DNA of 64,000 nt from contig NZ_SLYB01000003.1 of NCBI RefSeq assembly GCF_004340985.1, positions 1-64,000 on the forward strand, read 5' to 3'. Within the stretch, counting starts at the first letter, position 1. Every line of letters starts with the position of its first letter. Made by a program: the position numbers and the translations under genes. The DNA is from Cricetibacter osteomyelitidis. GTDB taxonomy: Bacteria; Pseudomonadota; Gammaproteobacteria; Enterobacterales; Pasteurellaceae. The notes under the pieces were generated by a model. It did no database searches. It saw nothing but the letters and a program-made list of their open reading frames with translations, and was not told the DNA's origin. Shown in pieces: positions 48,980-57,182 of this stretch.

Positions 48980-49423
48980 CTATCCTTTTTCCGTCATCAT
49001 TTCAAAGCCAAGCCGGCGGTAAATTTTATAACGTTCTCTCGCAAGAGCTTTTTCATTTTCTGCTTGCGGCACAAAATCAATAACCTGATGAAAATTTTGG
49101 GCAAAATCCGGCACGTTGTTTTGCAAAGAAATCAATAAATCACGGCGTTGGGCATTACGTTTGCCGACCCAGGAAATTTCAATCGGCGTGGCATAATTGG
49201 TAATCTCACCGGATAAATTATGCGGCACAAATTGATCAGGCTCCCGTTGCCACAAGGCCTCATCTAAATTCAATGCTTGTTGTTCCGTTTCACAGGCAAT
49301 CAACACCCGCTTGCCAATCCGCCACGCATCAGCCGCCAAATCACAGGCAAGCACTTCTGCCGCAGATAATTCAGCGGTAGATTGTGTATGCTCAATCACA
49401 TAAAACTTTGCTTGTTTTGCCAT
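48980..49423 (-). CDS. holC: DNA polymerase III chi subunit
   Basis: 147 residues from ATG 49423; the in-frame GTG at 49432 is disfavoured because the AAGGTG site covers it. HolC motifs LIACETEQQALNLDEALWQ and FVPHNL, then KRNAQRRDLLISLQ and DFVPQAENEKALARERYKIY, match E. coli HolC along its full length. It bridges SSB to the clamp loader psi subunit. It converges on corB with only 8 bp between stops. Confidence 0.95.
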   Translation of the reverse strand: MAKQAKFYVIEHTQSTAELSAAEVLACDLAADAWRIGKRVLIACETEQQALNLDEALWQREPDQFVPHNLSGEITNYATPIEISWVGKRNAQRRDLLISLQNNVPDFAQNFHQVIDFVPQAENEKALARERYKIYRRLGFEMMTEKG

Positions 49424-49555
49424 CTTGCTCACCTTGTACTTAACCCAATAAGGGTTGAATTTTAGCGAAAAACAACATAAAAATAAAGAAAATTACCCGT
49501 TTCAGTGATACACTACGCCTCAAATTTTATTTCTGATTTAACGTATTTTAACACT

Positions 49556-50635
49556 ATGCTAGTTTCCGATTTCCATTTTGATTTACCCAATGAACTCATC
49601 GCCTGTTATCCTAAAACCGAACGCAAATCCAGCCGTTTATTGCAGCTCAATGGTGAAAACGGGGAGATTTTCCACCGCACTTTTGCCGATGTAATAGATT
49701 TAATCAATGAAGGGGATTTGCTGATTTTCAATAACACCCGCGTGATTCCCGCCCGTATGTTTGGACGCAAAGCCAGTGGCGGCAAAGTTGAAGTGTTAGT
49801 TGAACGCATATTAAGCGAAAGCCGTTTTCTCGCTCACGTTCGTTCATCCAAAGCACCGAAAGCCGGAACGGCGCTGTATCTCGGTGAAGATAAACTAGGT
49901 GACGGCAACGGTGTAAAAGCAGTAATGATTGGTCGACAAGATGCGTTATTTGAATTAGAAATTGCCGAGAAATCCACCGCACTTTTAGACGTATTACAAC
50001 AAATCGGCCATATGCCACTGCCGCCATACATTGACCGCCCTGACGAAGAGGCGGATCAGGAACGTTATCAAACAGTATATAGCAAAGTGCCCGGTGCAGT
50101 GGCCGCACCGACTGCCGGTTTGCATTTTGATGATGAATTATTGGCTCAGCTTAAAACCAAAGGGGTAAATTTTGCTTTTGTAACGTTGCACGTCGGCGCG
50201 GGAACGTTCCAACCGGTGCGGGTAGAGAAAATTGAAGATCATCATATGCACGCAGAATATGTGGAAGTATCACAAGATGTGGCGGATGCCGTATTAGCCA
50301 CAAAAGCGGCGGGAAAACGTGTTATCGCGGTAGGAACAACATCAGTACGTTCTATTGAAAGTGCCGCGTTGGCATCAGAACAAAATCGCAGTGGGAATTT
50401 GCTTGATCCGTATTTTTCCGACACCTCTATTTTTATTTATCCCGGCAAAAAATTCCGTGTGATTGATTGCCTAATCACCAATTTCCACTTACCGGAAAGT
50501 ACGCTAATTATGCTGGTTTCCGCCTTTGCCGGTTATCAGCATACAATGAACGCCTATAAAAGTGCGGTAGAAAAGCGCTATCGTTTCTTCAGCTATGGCG
50601 ATGCGATGTTTATTACTAAAAACACGGCGCTTTAA
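49556..50635 (+). CDS. queA: S-adenosylmethionine:tRNA ribosyltransferase-isomerase
   Basis: Adds the epoxycyclopentane ring from SAM to preQ1-34 in queuosine synthesis, the step after Tgt. 359 residues from ATG 49556 ([11 protein letters not shown]), the family start; in-frame ATG 49505 would add 17 unconserved residues. Motifs: [70 protein letters not shown]. Ends at a bidirectional terminator facing the glycosyltransferase cluster. Confidence 0.98.
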   Translation: MLVSDFHFDLPNELIACYPKTERKSSRLLQLNGENGEIFHRTFADVIDLINEGDLLIFNNTRVIPARMFGRKASGGKVEVLVERILSESRFLAHVRSSKAPKAGTALYLGEDKLGDGNGVKAVMIGRQDALFELEIAEKSTALLDVLQQIGHMPLPPYIDRPDEEADQERYQTVYSKVPGAVAAPTAGLHFDDELLAQLKTKGVNFAFVTLHVGAGTFQPVRVEKIEDHHMHAEYVEVSQDVADAVLATKAAGKRVIAVGTTSVRSIESAALASEQNRSGNLLDPYFSDTSIFIYPGKKFRVIDCLITNFHLPESTLIMLVSAFAGYQHTMNAYKSAVEKRYRFFSYGDAMFITKNTAL

Positions 50636-50643
50636 ACAAAGTA

Positions 50644-50680
50644 AAAGTGCGGTAAATTTTCAAAAAGTTTACCGCACTTT
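50644..50680. terminator. bidirectional inverted-USS terminator at the cluster end
   Basis: AAAGTGCGGTAAA (50644-50656) pairs with TTTACCGCACTTT (50668-50680). It closes queA and the minus-strand glycosyltransferase array. Confidence 0.8.
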
Positions 50681-50690
50681 ATTGTTATTT

Positions 50691-51626
50691 CTATTTCTTA
50701 GAAACCTGAACCCTATAAGACTGGTTTCGCTTCCGCATTCCCACTAACTTTTGCTGCCATACTTCAACTGCTTTTTCATAAGTTAGATTATTTTGTGCAA
50801 ATTCCAAAGCATTTTGAGCAATTTCGCGGTAATAGGCTTCGCCGTTACTTTCTACAAAATCTATTTGTTGCAATAAATCTGAAAAATCATTTTTCACTGG
50901 AATAAAATGTTTATACGGATCTAAATCGAAATGGAAATAACTCTTCCATCTGCGTTCTTGAATAAACAATACACGTCCTGTTGCCAATAAAAACGGAATA
51001 CGTCCGCTATAACCGTTGCCTTCAATATCAATTAGATATTTGTAGTGGGTATGATCCGGCAGACTGATATAAGGTACAGATTTACCCAAGAACTTATTAC
51101 TTACCATAGTATCATGAGCTTCGATTTTATCCGGATGTGCAGCTGCGATTTTCATAAACATCGAGCGATTTTTATGCGTTTGCACATTACCGATCCAAAA
51201 CAGTTTATCGCTTTGCGGCGGCATTCTACTACGTCGAATAATTTCTGTCATCGTTTCGGTATAATTCGCGATCCCCGCCACCTTCCACGCATCAAATACA
51301 AAATCCGGCACACAAAACGGCAGATCTTCTTTATCTTCAACGCAATAATAAAAATGATACTCTTGTGGTTTTTCTTTAGGATAATCACCAAAGTGCACTA
51401 TGATATTCATATTCAAATGCACTTTATCAAACAGCCCCTGCAATGCATCCAAAATCATTTTCATACTGGAATCGCCACGCAATTCAATGCGATCGTTTTG
51501 TTTAAAGCTATCTACTCCGCCTTTACGAATGGAAACTTCCATTGAATAATCCGTACTTGGTTTAAGTATTCTTTCTGATACGGGTTGAACTTTATTTTTT
51601 GCTCTATTTATCGTAATCGTAACCAT
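50691..51626 (-). CDS. GT90 (CAP10/POGLUT-like) glycosyltransferase 1
   Basis: 311 residues, no signal peptide or TM segment. After an N-terminal tag (MVTITINRAK) and a 70-residue ferredoxin-like region (SIRKGGVDSFKQNDRIELRG), the GT90 core begins. Seen are PDFVFDAW near 108 (aligning with the POGLUT catalytic-Asp block), LFWIGNVQTHKNR (142-154), KYLIDIEGNGYSGRIPFLLA (196-215) and the C-terminal YKHFIPVKNDFSDLLQ (238-253). Eukaryotic relatives add glucose or xylose to proteins or capsule. The donor and acceptor here are unknown. AAGGA precedes the ATG. Last gene of the array. Confidence 0.8.
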   Translation of the reverse strand: MVTITINRAKNKVQPVSERILKPSTDYSMEVSIRKGGVDSFKQNDRIELRGDSSMKMILDALQGLFDKVHLNMNIIVHFGDYPKEKPQEYHFYYCVEDKEDLPFCVPDFVFDAWKVAGIANYTETMTEIIRRSRMPPQSDKLFWIGNVQTHKNRSMFMKIAAAHPDKIEAHDTMVSNKFLGKSVPYISLPDHTHYKYLIDIEGNGYSGRIPFLLATGRVLFIQERRWKSYFHFDLDPYKHFIPVKNDFSDLLQQIDFVESNGEAYYREIAQNALEFAQNNLTYEKAVEVWQQKLVGMRKRNQSYRVQVSKK

Positions 51627-51664
51627 TTCTAGTCCTTACATTAACTTAACCAACGATCTTTCTA

Positions 51665-52510
51665 TTAATGAGCTTGTAATAATTTAAACAGCAAGACATT
51701 AACCGCTTTTTCATAGGTCAATTTGTTTTGTACAAATTCTAAGGCATTGTGGGCAATTTTGCGGTAATATTCTTCACCTTGTGCTTCCATAAATTTGATT
51801 TGATGCAGTAGGTTGGATAAATCGTTTTTTACCGGAATAAAGTGTTTATAGGGTTCAAGCGAAAAGTGAAAATAGCTTTTCCATTTGCGTTCCTGAATAA
51901 ATAACACCCGTTGGCTTGCCAGCAAAAACGGAATCCTGCCGCTGTAACCGTTGCCTTCGATATCAATCAGATATTTATATTTGGTATGATCCGGCAGGCT
52001 GATATAGGAGGCCGGCTTGCCTAAAAATTTGTCACGTACCATGGTGTCATAGGCTTCGATTTTATCCGGATGGGCCTGGGCAATCTCCATCAGTTTGGCA
52101 CGATTACGATGGGTTTTCACATTACCTATCCAAAACAGTTTTTCACTTTCATAAGGCTGGTTGCCGCGGCTGATAATCTCATTGATGGTGGTTGTATAAT
52201 TCTCAATACCAGCCAGTTTCCACGAGTCAAACACAAAATCCGGTATGACGTGGTTGATGTCTTTTTCATCGGCAATGCAATAATAAAAATGATCTTTTTC
52301 AATCGCTTGTTGCGGATAATCACCGATATGAATCGTAATATCCCGATTTATACCAACCTGTCCCACTAACTTAAACAATGCATCCAGTAACATTTTAAGA
52401 CTGGAATCGCCCCGCATTTCGATTTGTGCATTTTGTTTTACACTTGCCACGCCGCCTTTGCGGATGCTGATCTCCATCGAATAATCAGGCTGTTTTTGTG
52501 CCTCTGTCAT
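51665..52510 (-). CDS. GT90 (CAP10/POGLUT-like) glycosyltransferase 2
   Basis: 281 residues, a paralogue of the next gene downstream with PDFVFDSWKLAGI, LFWIGNVKTHRNR, KYLIDIEGNGYSGRIPFLLA and YKHFIPVKNDLSNLL. It differs in having a shorter N-terminus (MTEAQKQPDYSMEISIRKGG) that lacks the MxITINxAK tag of its two sisters. It also ends earlier, without the WQQ-type tail. AAGGA six bases before ATG 52510. Gap of 73 bp to GT90-3. All catalytic blocks are intact, so it appears functional. Confidence 0.8.
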   Translation of the reverse strand: MTEAQKQPDYSMEISIRKGGVASVKQNAQIEMRGDSSLKMLLDALFKLVGQVGINRDITIHIGDYPQQAIEKDHFYYCIADEKDINHVIPDFVFDSWKLAGIENYTTTINEIISRGNQPYESEKLFWIGNVKTHRNRAKLMEIAQAHPDKIEAYDTMVRDKFLGKPASYISLPDHTKYKYLIDIEGNGYSGRIPFLLASQRVLFIQERKWKSYFHFSLEPYKHFIPVKNDLSNLLHQIKFMEAQGEEYYRKIAHNALEFVQNKLTYEKAVNVLLFKLLQAH

Positions 52511-52583
52511 GGTAAATCCTTATGCTGTTAATTATTTATAGTGTTTTCTGTTTTGTAAAATATCGGCAGAATCCGACCGCACT

Positions 52584-53501
52584 TTATTCTGCCAGCAATC
52601 GCTGCTGCCAGATCTCAACAGCTTTTTGATAAGTCAAGTGACTCTGCACAAATTCTAAAGCATTTTTTGTGATTTTTTGGTAAAAATCATCTCCCTGTTC
52701 ATCTACCCACACTAATTGTTTGAGCAAATCTGACAAATCATTTTTTACCGGAATAAAATGTTTATACGCTTCTAAATCAAAATGAAACCAACTTTTCCAT
52801 TTGCGTTCCTGAATAAACAATACACGCCCTGTTGCCAGTAAAAACGGAATTCTGCCGCTGTAACCCACACCTTCGATATCAATCAGATATTTGTACTTGC
52901 AATGGTCAGGTAAAGACACATAAGGTACATCCGCCCCGCCCTTTAAAGCTTTACCGATAAAGGTGCTGTATGCCTCGATTTTATCGGGATGGGCTTGGGC
53001 GATTTCCATCAATTTGGTTCGGTTACTATGGGTTTGCACATTGCCGATCCAAAAAAGTCTGTCACTTTCAAACGGCATTTTGCCGCGGGCGATGATCTCA
53101 TTAAGGGTATCGGTATAATTTTCCACACCGGCAACCGTCCACGAATCGGCAACAAAATCCGGCACGGCATGGGGTAAATCTTTACGGTCGGCAACGCAGT
53201 AATAGAAATGATTTTTCTCTAATACCGTATCGGGAAAATCTCCCACATGGATCACAATATCTTTGTTTATCGACCGTTTTTGAAATAAACCGATTAATGC
53301 GTCAATCACCATTTTCAAGCTGGATTCACCACGTACTGCCATATGTCCGACTTGCTCGACACGGGAAATCATACCGTCTTGAATACTGATTTTGATATGA
53401 GCGTCCTGTGGCACAATAGAAAATCTCGGTTTCGGTCTGTTCGGAGTTTCTGCCGGTTTCGTGGCCGGTCTGGCTTTTGCTTTATTTATCGTAATAATCA
53501 T
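52584..53501 (-). CDS. GT90 (CAP10/POGLUT-like) glycosyltransferase 3
   Basis: 305 residues. The N-terminal tag MIITINKAKARP and a proline-rich stretch (TKPAETPNRPKPR) lead into the shared ferredoxin-like region (KISIQDGMISRVEQVGHMAV) and GT90 core: PDFVADSWTVAGV, LFWIGNVQTHSNR, KYLIDIEGVGYSGRIPFLLA, YKHFIPVKNDLSDLL. Its middle loop (IGKALKGGADVPYVSLP) is two to three residues longer than in the others. It lies 21 bp after the GT41-A stop, so the two are probably co-transcribed. Confidence 0.8.
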   Translation of the reverse strand: MIITINKAKARPATKPAETPNRPKPRFSIVPQDAHIKISIQDGMISRVEQVGHMAVRGESSLKMVIDALIGLFQKRSINKDIVIHVGDFPDTVLEKNHFYYCVADRKDLPHAVPDFVADSWTVAGVENYTDTLNEIIARGKMPFESDRLFWIGNVQTHSNRTKLMEIAQAHPDKIEAYSTFIGKALKGGADVPYVSLPDHCKYKYLIDIEGVGYSGRIPFLLATGRVLFIQERKWKSWFHFDLEAYKHFIPVKNDLSDLLKQLVWVDEQGDDFYQKITKNALEFVQSHLTYQKAVEIWQQRLLAE

Positions 53502-53522
53502 ATTTACTCTAATTGTTCTGTG

Positions 53523-55364
53523 TTATCTGCACGCTTCCCGCCAAATTTCTCGTATCAGTTTGCACCAATCATCAGCAAAGGCGGCGGTATCAAATAACGG
53601 TGATTGGCGGACTGTTTCCCGCATAGTGTTACGCAGGGTTGCCAGTGCTTGCCGTTGCGAAGGTTTTGCCCAATAGAGCGCTTTGTTGATGTATTCGGCG
53701 TACGAACGGCAGACAAACTGCGGAAAACCCGCCGCGCTCAGTAATTGTTCGCCTTGGCGGGCAATCATACCCGGTTGGGTGTATGTCAGCGTTGGCACGC
53801 CCATCCAAAGAGCATCTACGGTGGTAGTACCGCCCGGAAACGGGAAGGTATCTAAAATCAAATCGATGTTGTTATGTGCCTGCAAATAACCGAGCCACGG
53901 GCTTCTGCTGCTGAATTGTACGTATTGCGGATTAAAACCAAGTGCGGTCAGTTTTTCGGCAAATTTCTGCTGTTTCTGTTTGCCGATGGCATGTCCTTTA
54001 AAATGCCAACGAGCTTGTGGCAGAGCTTGGGCGATTTCGACCCACAGCTGCAATACTTCATCGCTGATTTTCAACGGATTTTGAAAGCAGCCGAAGGTGA
54101 TATAGCCGTTTTTCAATGCCGGTAGTGTGCCAACTTCCACATCGGCAACCGGCGGTTGCATACAGAGGCGGGTATGCGGCAAGCGATAGACGGTTTCGCT
54201 GTATAAATGCTCTTCGCCCATCGGTACGCAATAAGGATCAGCGATAATACCGTTCATATCGGGCAAGCCGGTGGTGGCGAAATAGCCCAGCCATTCCAGC
54301 TGTATCGGTGCGGTTTGGGCAAAAAATACCCCCACGCGGTTTTTGCCGGTGTAACCGCTTAGATCAATCAGAATATCTACGCCGTCTGCACGGATTTGGT
54401 CGCGCACTTTAGCATCCGTCCAAGCATCGATCCGGTGCCAATGGGAAAATAGCGGACGTACTTGTTTGGCAAGATTGTCGTTCATATTGGTATTGAGATA
54501 AAGTGACCAATCAAATTGCTTCACTGCTTCAGATAATAACAATCCGCGTAAAAATCGCCCGACAGGGTGCATATCACGTAGATCGGCGGTAACTAAACCG
54601 ATACGTAGTTTTTTCTCGGCATTGGCAGGGTTTGTAACCTTAATCGGAGGTAAGACTATACGGCTTTCCTGCACACAACGGGAAGCATAGTGCATAGTAT
54701 CTCGGGCAATTTTTGCTGCATCGTAAGGAGAGTTGTAACATTGGGTCATCGCCCAATTTCCTAAGGAATCAATATAAGTCGGGTCATGGTTCAATACGCG
54801 TTTGTGCCAAAGTGCCGATTGCTGTGGCTGTTGCAACTTGCCATATACGGTAGCAATGTTGAACATTGTCGCCGTATCGTTAGGTTGTATAGTTAAGATT
54901 TTTTCATACACAGCTAAGGCTTGCGGATAATCCTGCTTATCCACATATACCGAACCTAATGTCAGCAATGCGGCTACGCCCTTGGGCTGGATGGCAAGCG
55001 AACGGTTAAGGTAATCTACCGCCTGCGGATACTGCTTTAAACGGTGGTAAACGGTGCCGATATTCGCCAATACTACAGCATTATTTTCATAATCGGGAAT
55101 ACGTTGGAATACCTCAATCGCATCCTGATAGCGGCTGCTACGCATCATCATTACAGCGGTGTTGTTTAACAATGCGTAATTTGTCGGATAATCAGCCAAG
55201 GCTTGTTGTGCTAATACGAGCGCATCTAATGCACCATTTTGCTTGTCCGTTTCCATAATGCGTTGAATATACTCGCCTGCAGTCGGTTTGTGTTCGGATG
55301 GTTGCACTGCTGCCGTTTGAACCGGCGGAATAGTCCGTTTGTTGCGGATGATTTGAACTGCCAT
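53523..55364 (-). CDS. TPR-GT41 (OGT/SPINDLY-like) glycosyltransferase A
   Basis: 613 residues, cytoplasmic. TPR repeats span about 30-215. The catalytic part has RIGLVTADLRDMHPVG with His266 (equivalent to the OGT base region), IDLSGYTGKNR (334-343), APIQLEWLGYFATTGLPDMN (352-371), FGCFQNPLKI (424-433, UDP-binding block) and DTFPFPGGTTT (505-515). OGT/SPY relatives transfer GlcNAc, fucose or glucose to Ser/Thr; GT41 HMW1C transfers hexose to Asn. N-terminal tag MAVQIIRNKR. Its ATG touches the GT41-B stop (TAAATG), with AGGAGG inside B. A USS (53940-53948) lies in codons for TALG. Confidence 0.85.
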   Translation of the reverse strand: MAVQIIRNKRTIPPVQTAAVQPSEHKPTAGEYIQRIMETDKQNGALDALVLAQQALADYPTNYALLNNTAVMMMRSSRYQDAIEVFQRIPDYENNAVVLANIGTVYHRLKQYPQAVDYLNRSLAIQPKGVAALLTLGSVYVDKQDYPQALAVYEKILTIQPNDTATMFNIATVYGKLQQPQQSALWHKRVLNHDPTYIDSLGNWAMTQCYNSPYDAAKIARDTMHYASRCVQESRIVLPPIKVTNPANAEKKLRIGLVTADLRDMHPVGRFLRGLLLSEAVKQFDWSLYLNTNMNDNLAKQVRPLFSHWHRIDAWTDAKVRDQIRADGVDILIDLSGYTGKNRVGVFFAQTAPIQLEWLGYFATTGLPDMNGIIADPYCVPMGEEHLYSETVYRLPHTRLCMQPPVADVEVGTLPALKNGYITFGCFQNPLKISDEVLQLWVEIAQALPQARWHFKGHAIGKQKQQKFAEKLTALGFNPQYVQFSSRSPWLGYLQAHNNIDLILDTFPFPGGTTTVDALWMGVPTLTYTQPGMIARQGEQLLSAAGFPQFVCRSYAEYINKALYWAKPSQRQALATLRNTMRETVRQSPLFDTAAFADDWCKLIREIWREACR

Positions 55365-57182
55365 TTATACCGCCTCCTGTTGGCAGGTTTGCTGCCAGAT
55401 TTCCCTGATTAAATTGCACCAATCTTGGGCAAATTTTTCGGTATCAAACAACGGCGATTGCAACACTTGTTCACGCAAAACGGCACGCAATGCTGCTAAA
55501 GATTTACGCTGTGTCGGATTCGCCCAATAAAGGGCTTTTTCACGATATTCCGGTAATGAACGGCAGACAAATTGCGGTAAGCCCGCCGCACTCAGTAATT
55601 GTTCTCCTTGTCGTGCCACCATACCGGGTTGGGTAAAGGTAATCGTCGGCACGCCCATCCACAGTGCTTCCGTAGTGGTTGTCCCTCCTGTGTAAGGGAA
55701 AGTATCTAAGATCAAATCGATGTCATTATAAGCTCGAAAATAATCGGCATGACTGCTACGCCCGCTGAACAATAAACGTTCCGGGTTAAATCCCATTTCC
55801 ACCAATTTTTGCTTAAATTCAAGCTGGCGGCTGGAATCAGGCATGTGTTCTTTACCTTTAAAATGCCAACGGGCATCGGGTAGCTGACGGGCTATGTCCA
55901 ACCATTGCTTTAATACCTCATCATTAAGCTTTTGCGGATTTTGGAAACAGCCAAAAGTGATATAGCCGTTTTGCAATGCAGGTAACGGAGCAACACTGAC
56001 ATCATAACGCGGCGGTCGCATACATAAACGGGTATGAGGCAAATACCAGACTTTTTCGCTGAAAAAACGAGCTTCTTCTTTCGGTACGCAATATTCATCG
56101 GCAATCACACCGTTCATATAAGGCAATCCTGTGGTGTTAAACCAGCCCAACCATTGTAATTGCACCGGCACGACCTGTGAGACAAACAGGCTGGCACGGT
56201 TGTTGCCGGTATAGCCGTTTAGATCGATCAAAATATCTACGCCGTCTGAACGGATGGTTTCCACCAACTGTGCATCCAACCAAATATCAATATCGTGCCA
56301 GTGGCTAAACAGCGGGCGGATACGGCGAGCCAGCCGGTCATTATGGCTTTCGGTCATATATGCCGACCATTCAAACTGCTTAACAGTTTCTGAAGTGAGC
56401 AAGCCGTCAATAAAATAGCCAACGGCGTGTTCGCGTAAATCGGAAGAAACCAAGCCGATATGCAGTTTTTTATGTGGATTTCGTGCCAAAACAGGCGGCA
56501 ATACTTGATGATAGGCGTTACTGAAGGCTTGTGCATACTGCTTGATGTCGTTGCTGATTTTTTCGGCATCATAAGGCTGCATATAATGCAGGGTAAATGC
56601 CCAGTTCGCCAACGCACTGTGATTTTTAGGCGCTAATTCCAAGGCACGGCGATACCAACGGTCTGATTGCTTTAAGTTTTTCAGCCTGCCATATACCAAA
56701 CCTAAATTATATGGCACTTGAGCATTATCTTCCTCAATACTCAAAAACTTCAAATAGGTGTCAACGGCATCTAAATTATAGCCTAAACGTGATTGTGCGA
56801 CCCCAAGATTGAGTAAGGCGGGCAAATGATTGGGTTTAATATCCAAGGCTTTTGTCAAATAATCTAACGCTTGTTTAAAGTTTTCCATCCGGATATAAGC
56901 TAAGCCTATATTGGTCAGTATTGAAATATTTTTTTCATATCCCGGAATACGTTCAAATAACTTAATCGCCTCTTCATAATATTTATTTTCGATCAGTAGA
57001 ATTGCAGTTTTCCGCAATAAGCCTTGGTGTTGCGGAAATTCCGTCAAATAGGCTTTGGCAGCCGCTAATGCCGCAGATAAACCTTTTTGCTTTTCAATTT
57101 GGTCAATTTTCTTTAAATAATCGTCCGCTATGGGATTTACCGGAGAGCAAGATGCTTTTTTTCGCTGAATAATAATCGCCAT
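55365..57182 (-). CDS. TPR-GT41 (OGT/SPINDLY-like) glycosyltransferase B
   Basis: 605 residues, the most divergent of the six. TPR region about 20-205 (five clear units). The catalytic His block is SSDLREHAVGYF (His252), one residue shorter between Asp and His than in its sisters (DLRDMH, DLKDCH, DMKDVH, DFKESH), which is the spacing seen in eukaryotic OGT. It also has LNGYTGNNRASLF (Asn for Ser) and WFNTTGLPYMNG. These differences point to a distinct donor or acceptor. N-terminal tag MAIIIQRKK. It overlaps the GT41-C stop by one base (TAATG), so translation is coupled. Confidence 0.85.
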   Translation of the reverse strand: MAIIIQRKKASCSPVNPIADDYLKKIDQIEKQKGLSAALAAAKAYLTEFPQHQGLLRKTAILLIENKYYEEAIKLFERIPGYEKNISILTNIGLAYIRMENFKQALDYLTKALDIKPNHLPALLNLGVAQSRLGYNLDAVDTYLKFLSIEEDNAQVPYNLGLVYGRLKNLKQSDRWYRRALELAPKNHSALANWAFTLHYMQPYDAEKISNDIKQYAQAFSNAYHQVLPPVLARNPHKKLHIGLVSSDLREHAVGYFIDGLLTSETVKQFEWSAYMTESHNDRLARRIRPLFSHWHDIDIWLDAQLVETIRSDGVDILIDLNGYTGNNRASLFVSQVVPVQLQWLGWFNTTGLPYMNGVIADEYCVPKEEARFFSEKVWYLPHTRLCMRPPRYDVSVAPLPALQNGYITFGCFQNPQKLNDEVLKQWLDIARQLPDARWHFKGKEHMPDSSRQLEFKQKLVEMGFNPERLLFSGRSSHADYFRAYNDIDLILDTFPYTGGTTTTEALWMGVPTITFTQPGMVARQGEQLLSAAGLPQFVCRSLPEYREKALYWANPTQRKSLAALRAVLREQVLQSPLFDTEKFAQDWCNLIREIWQQTCQQEAV

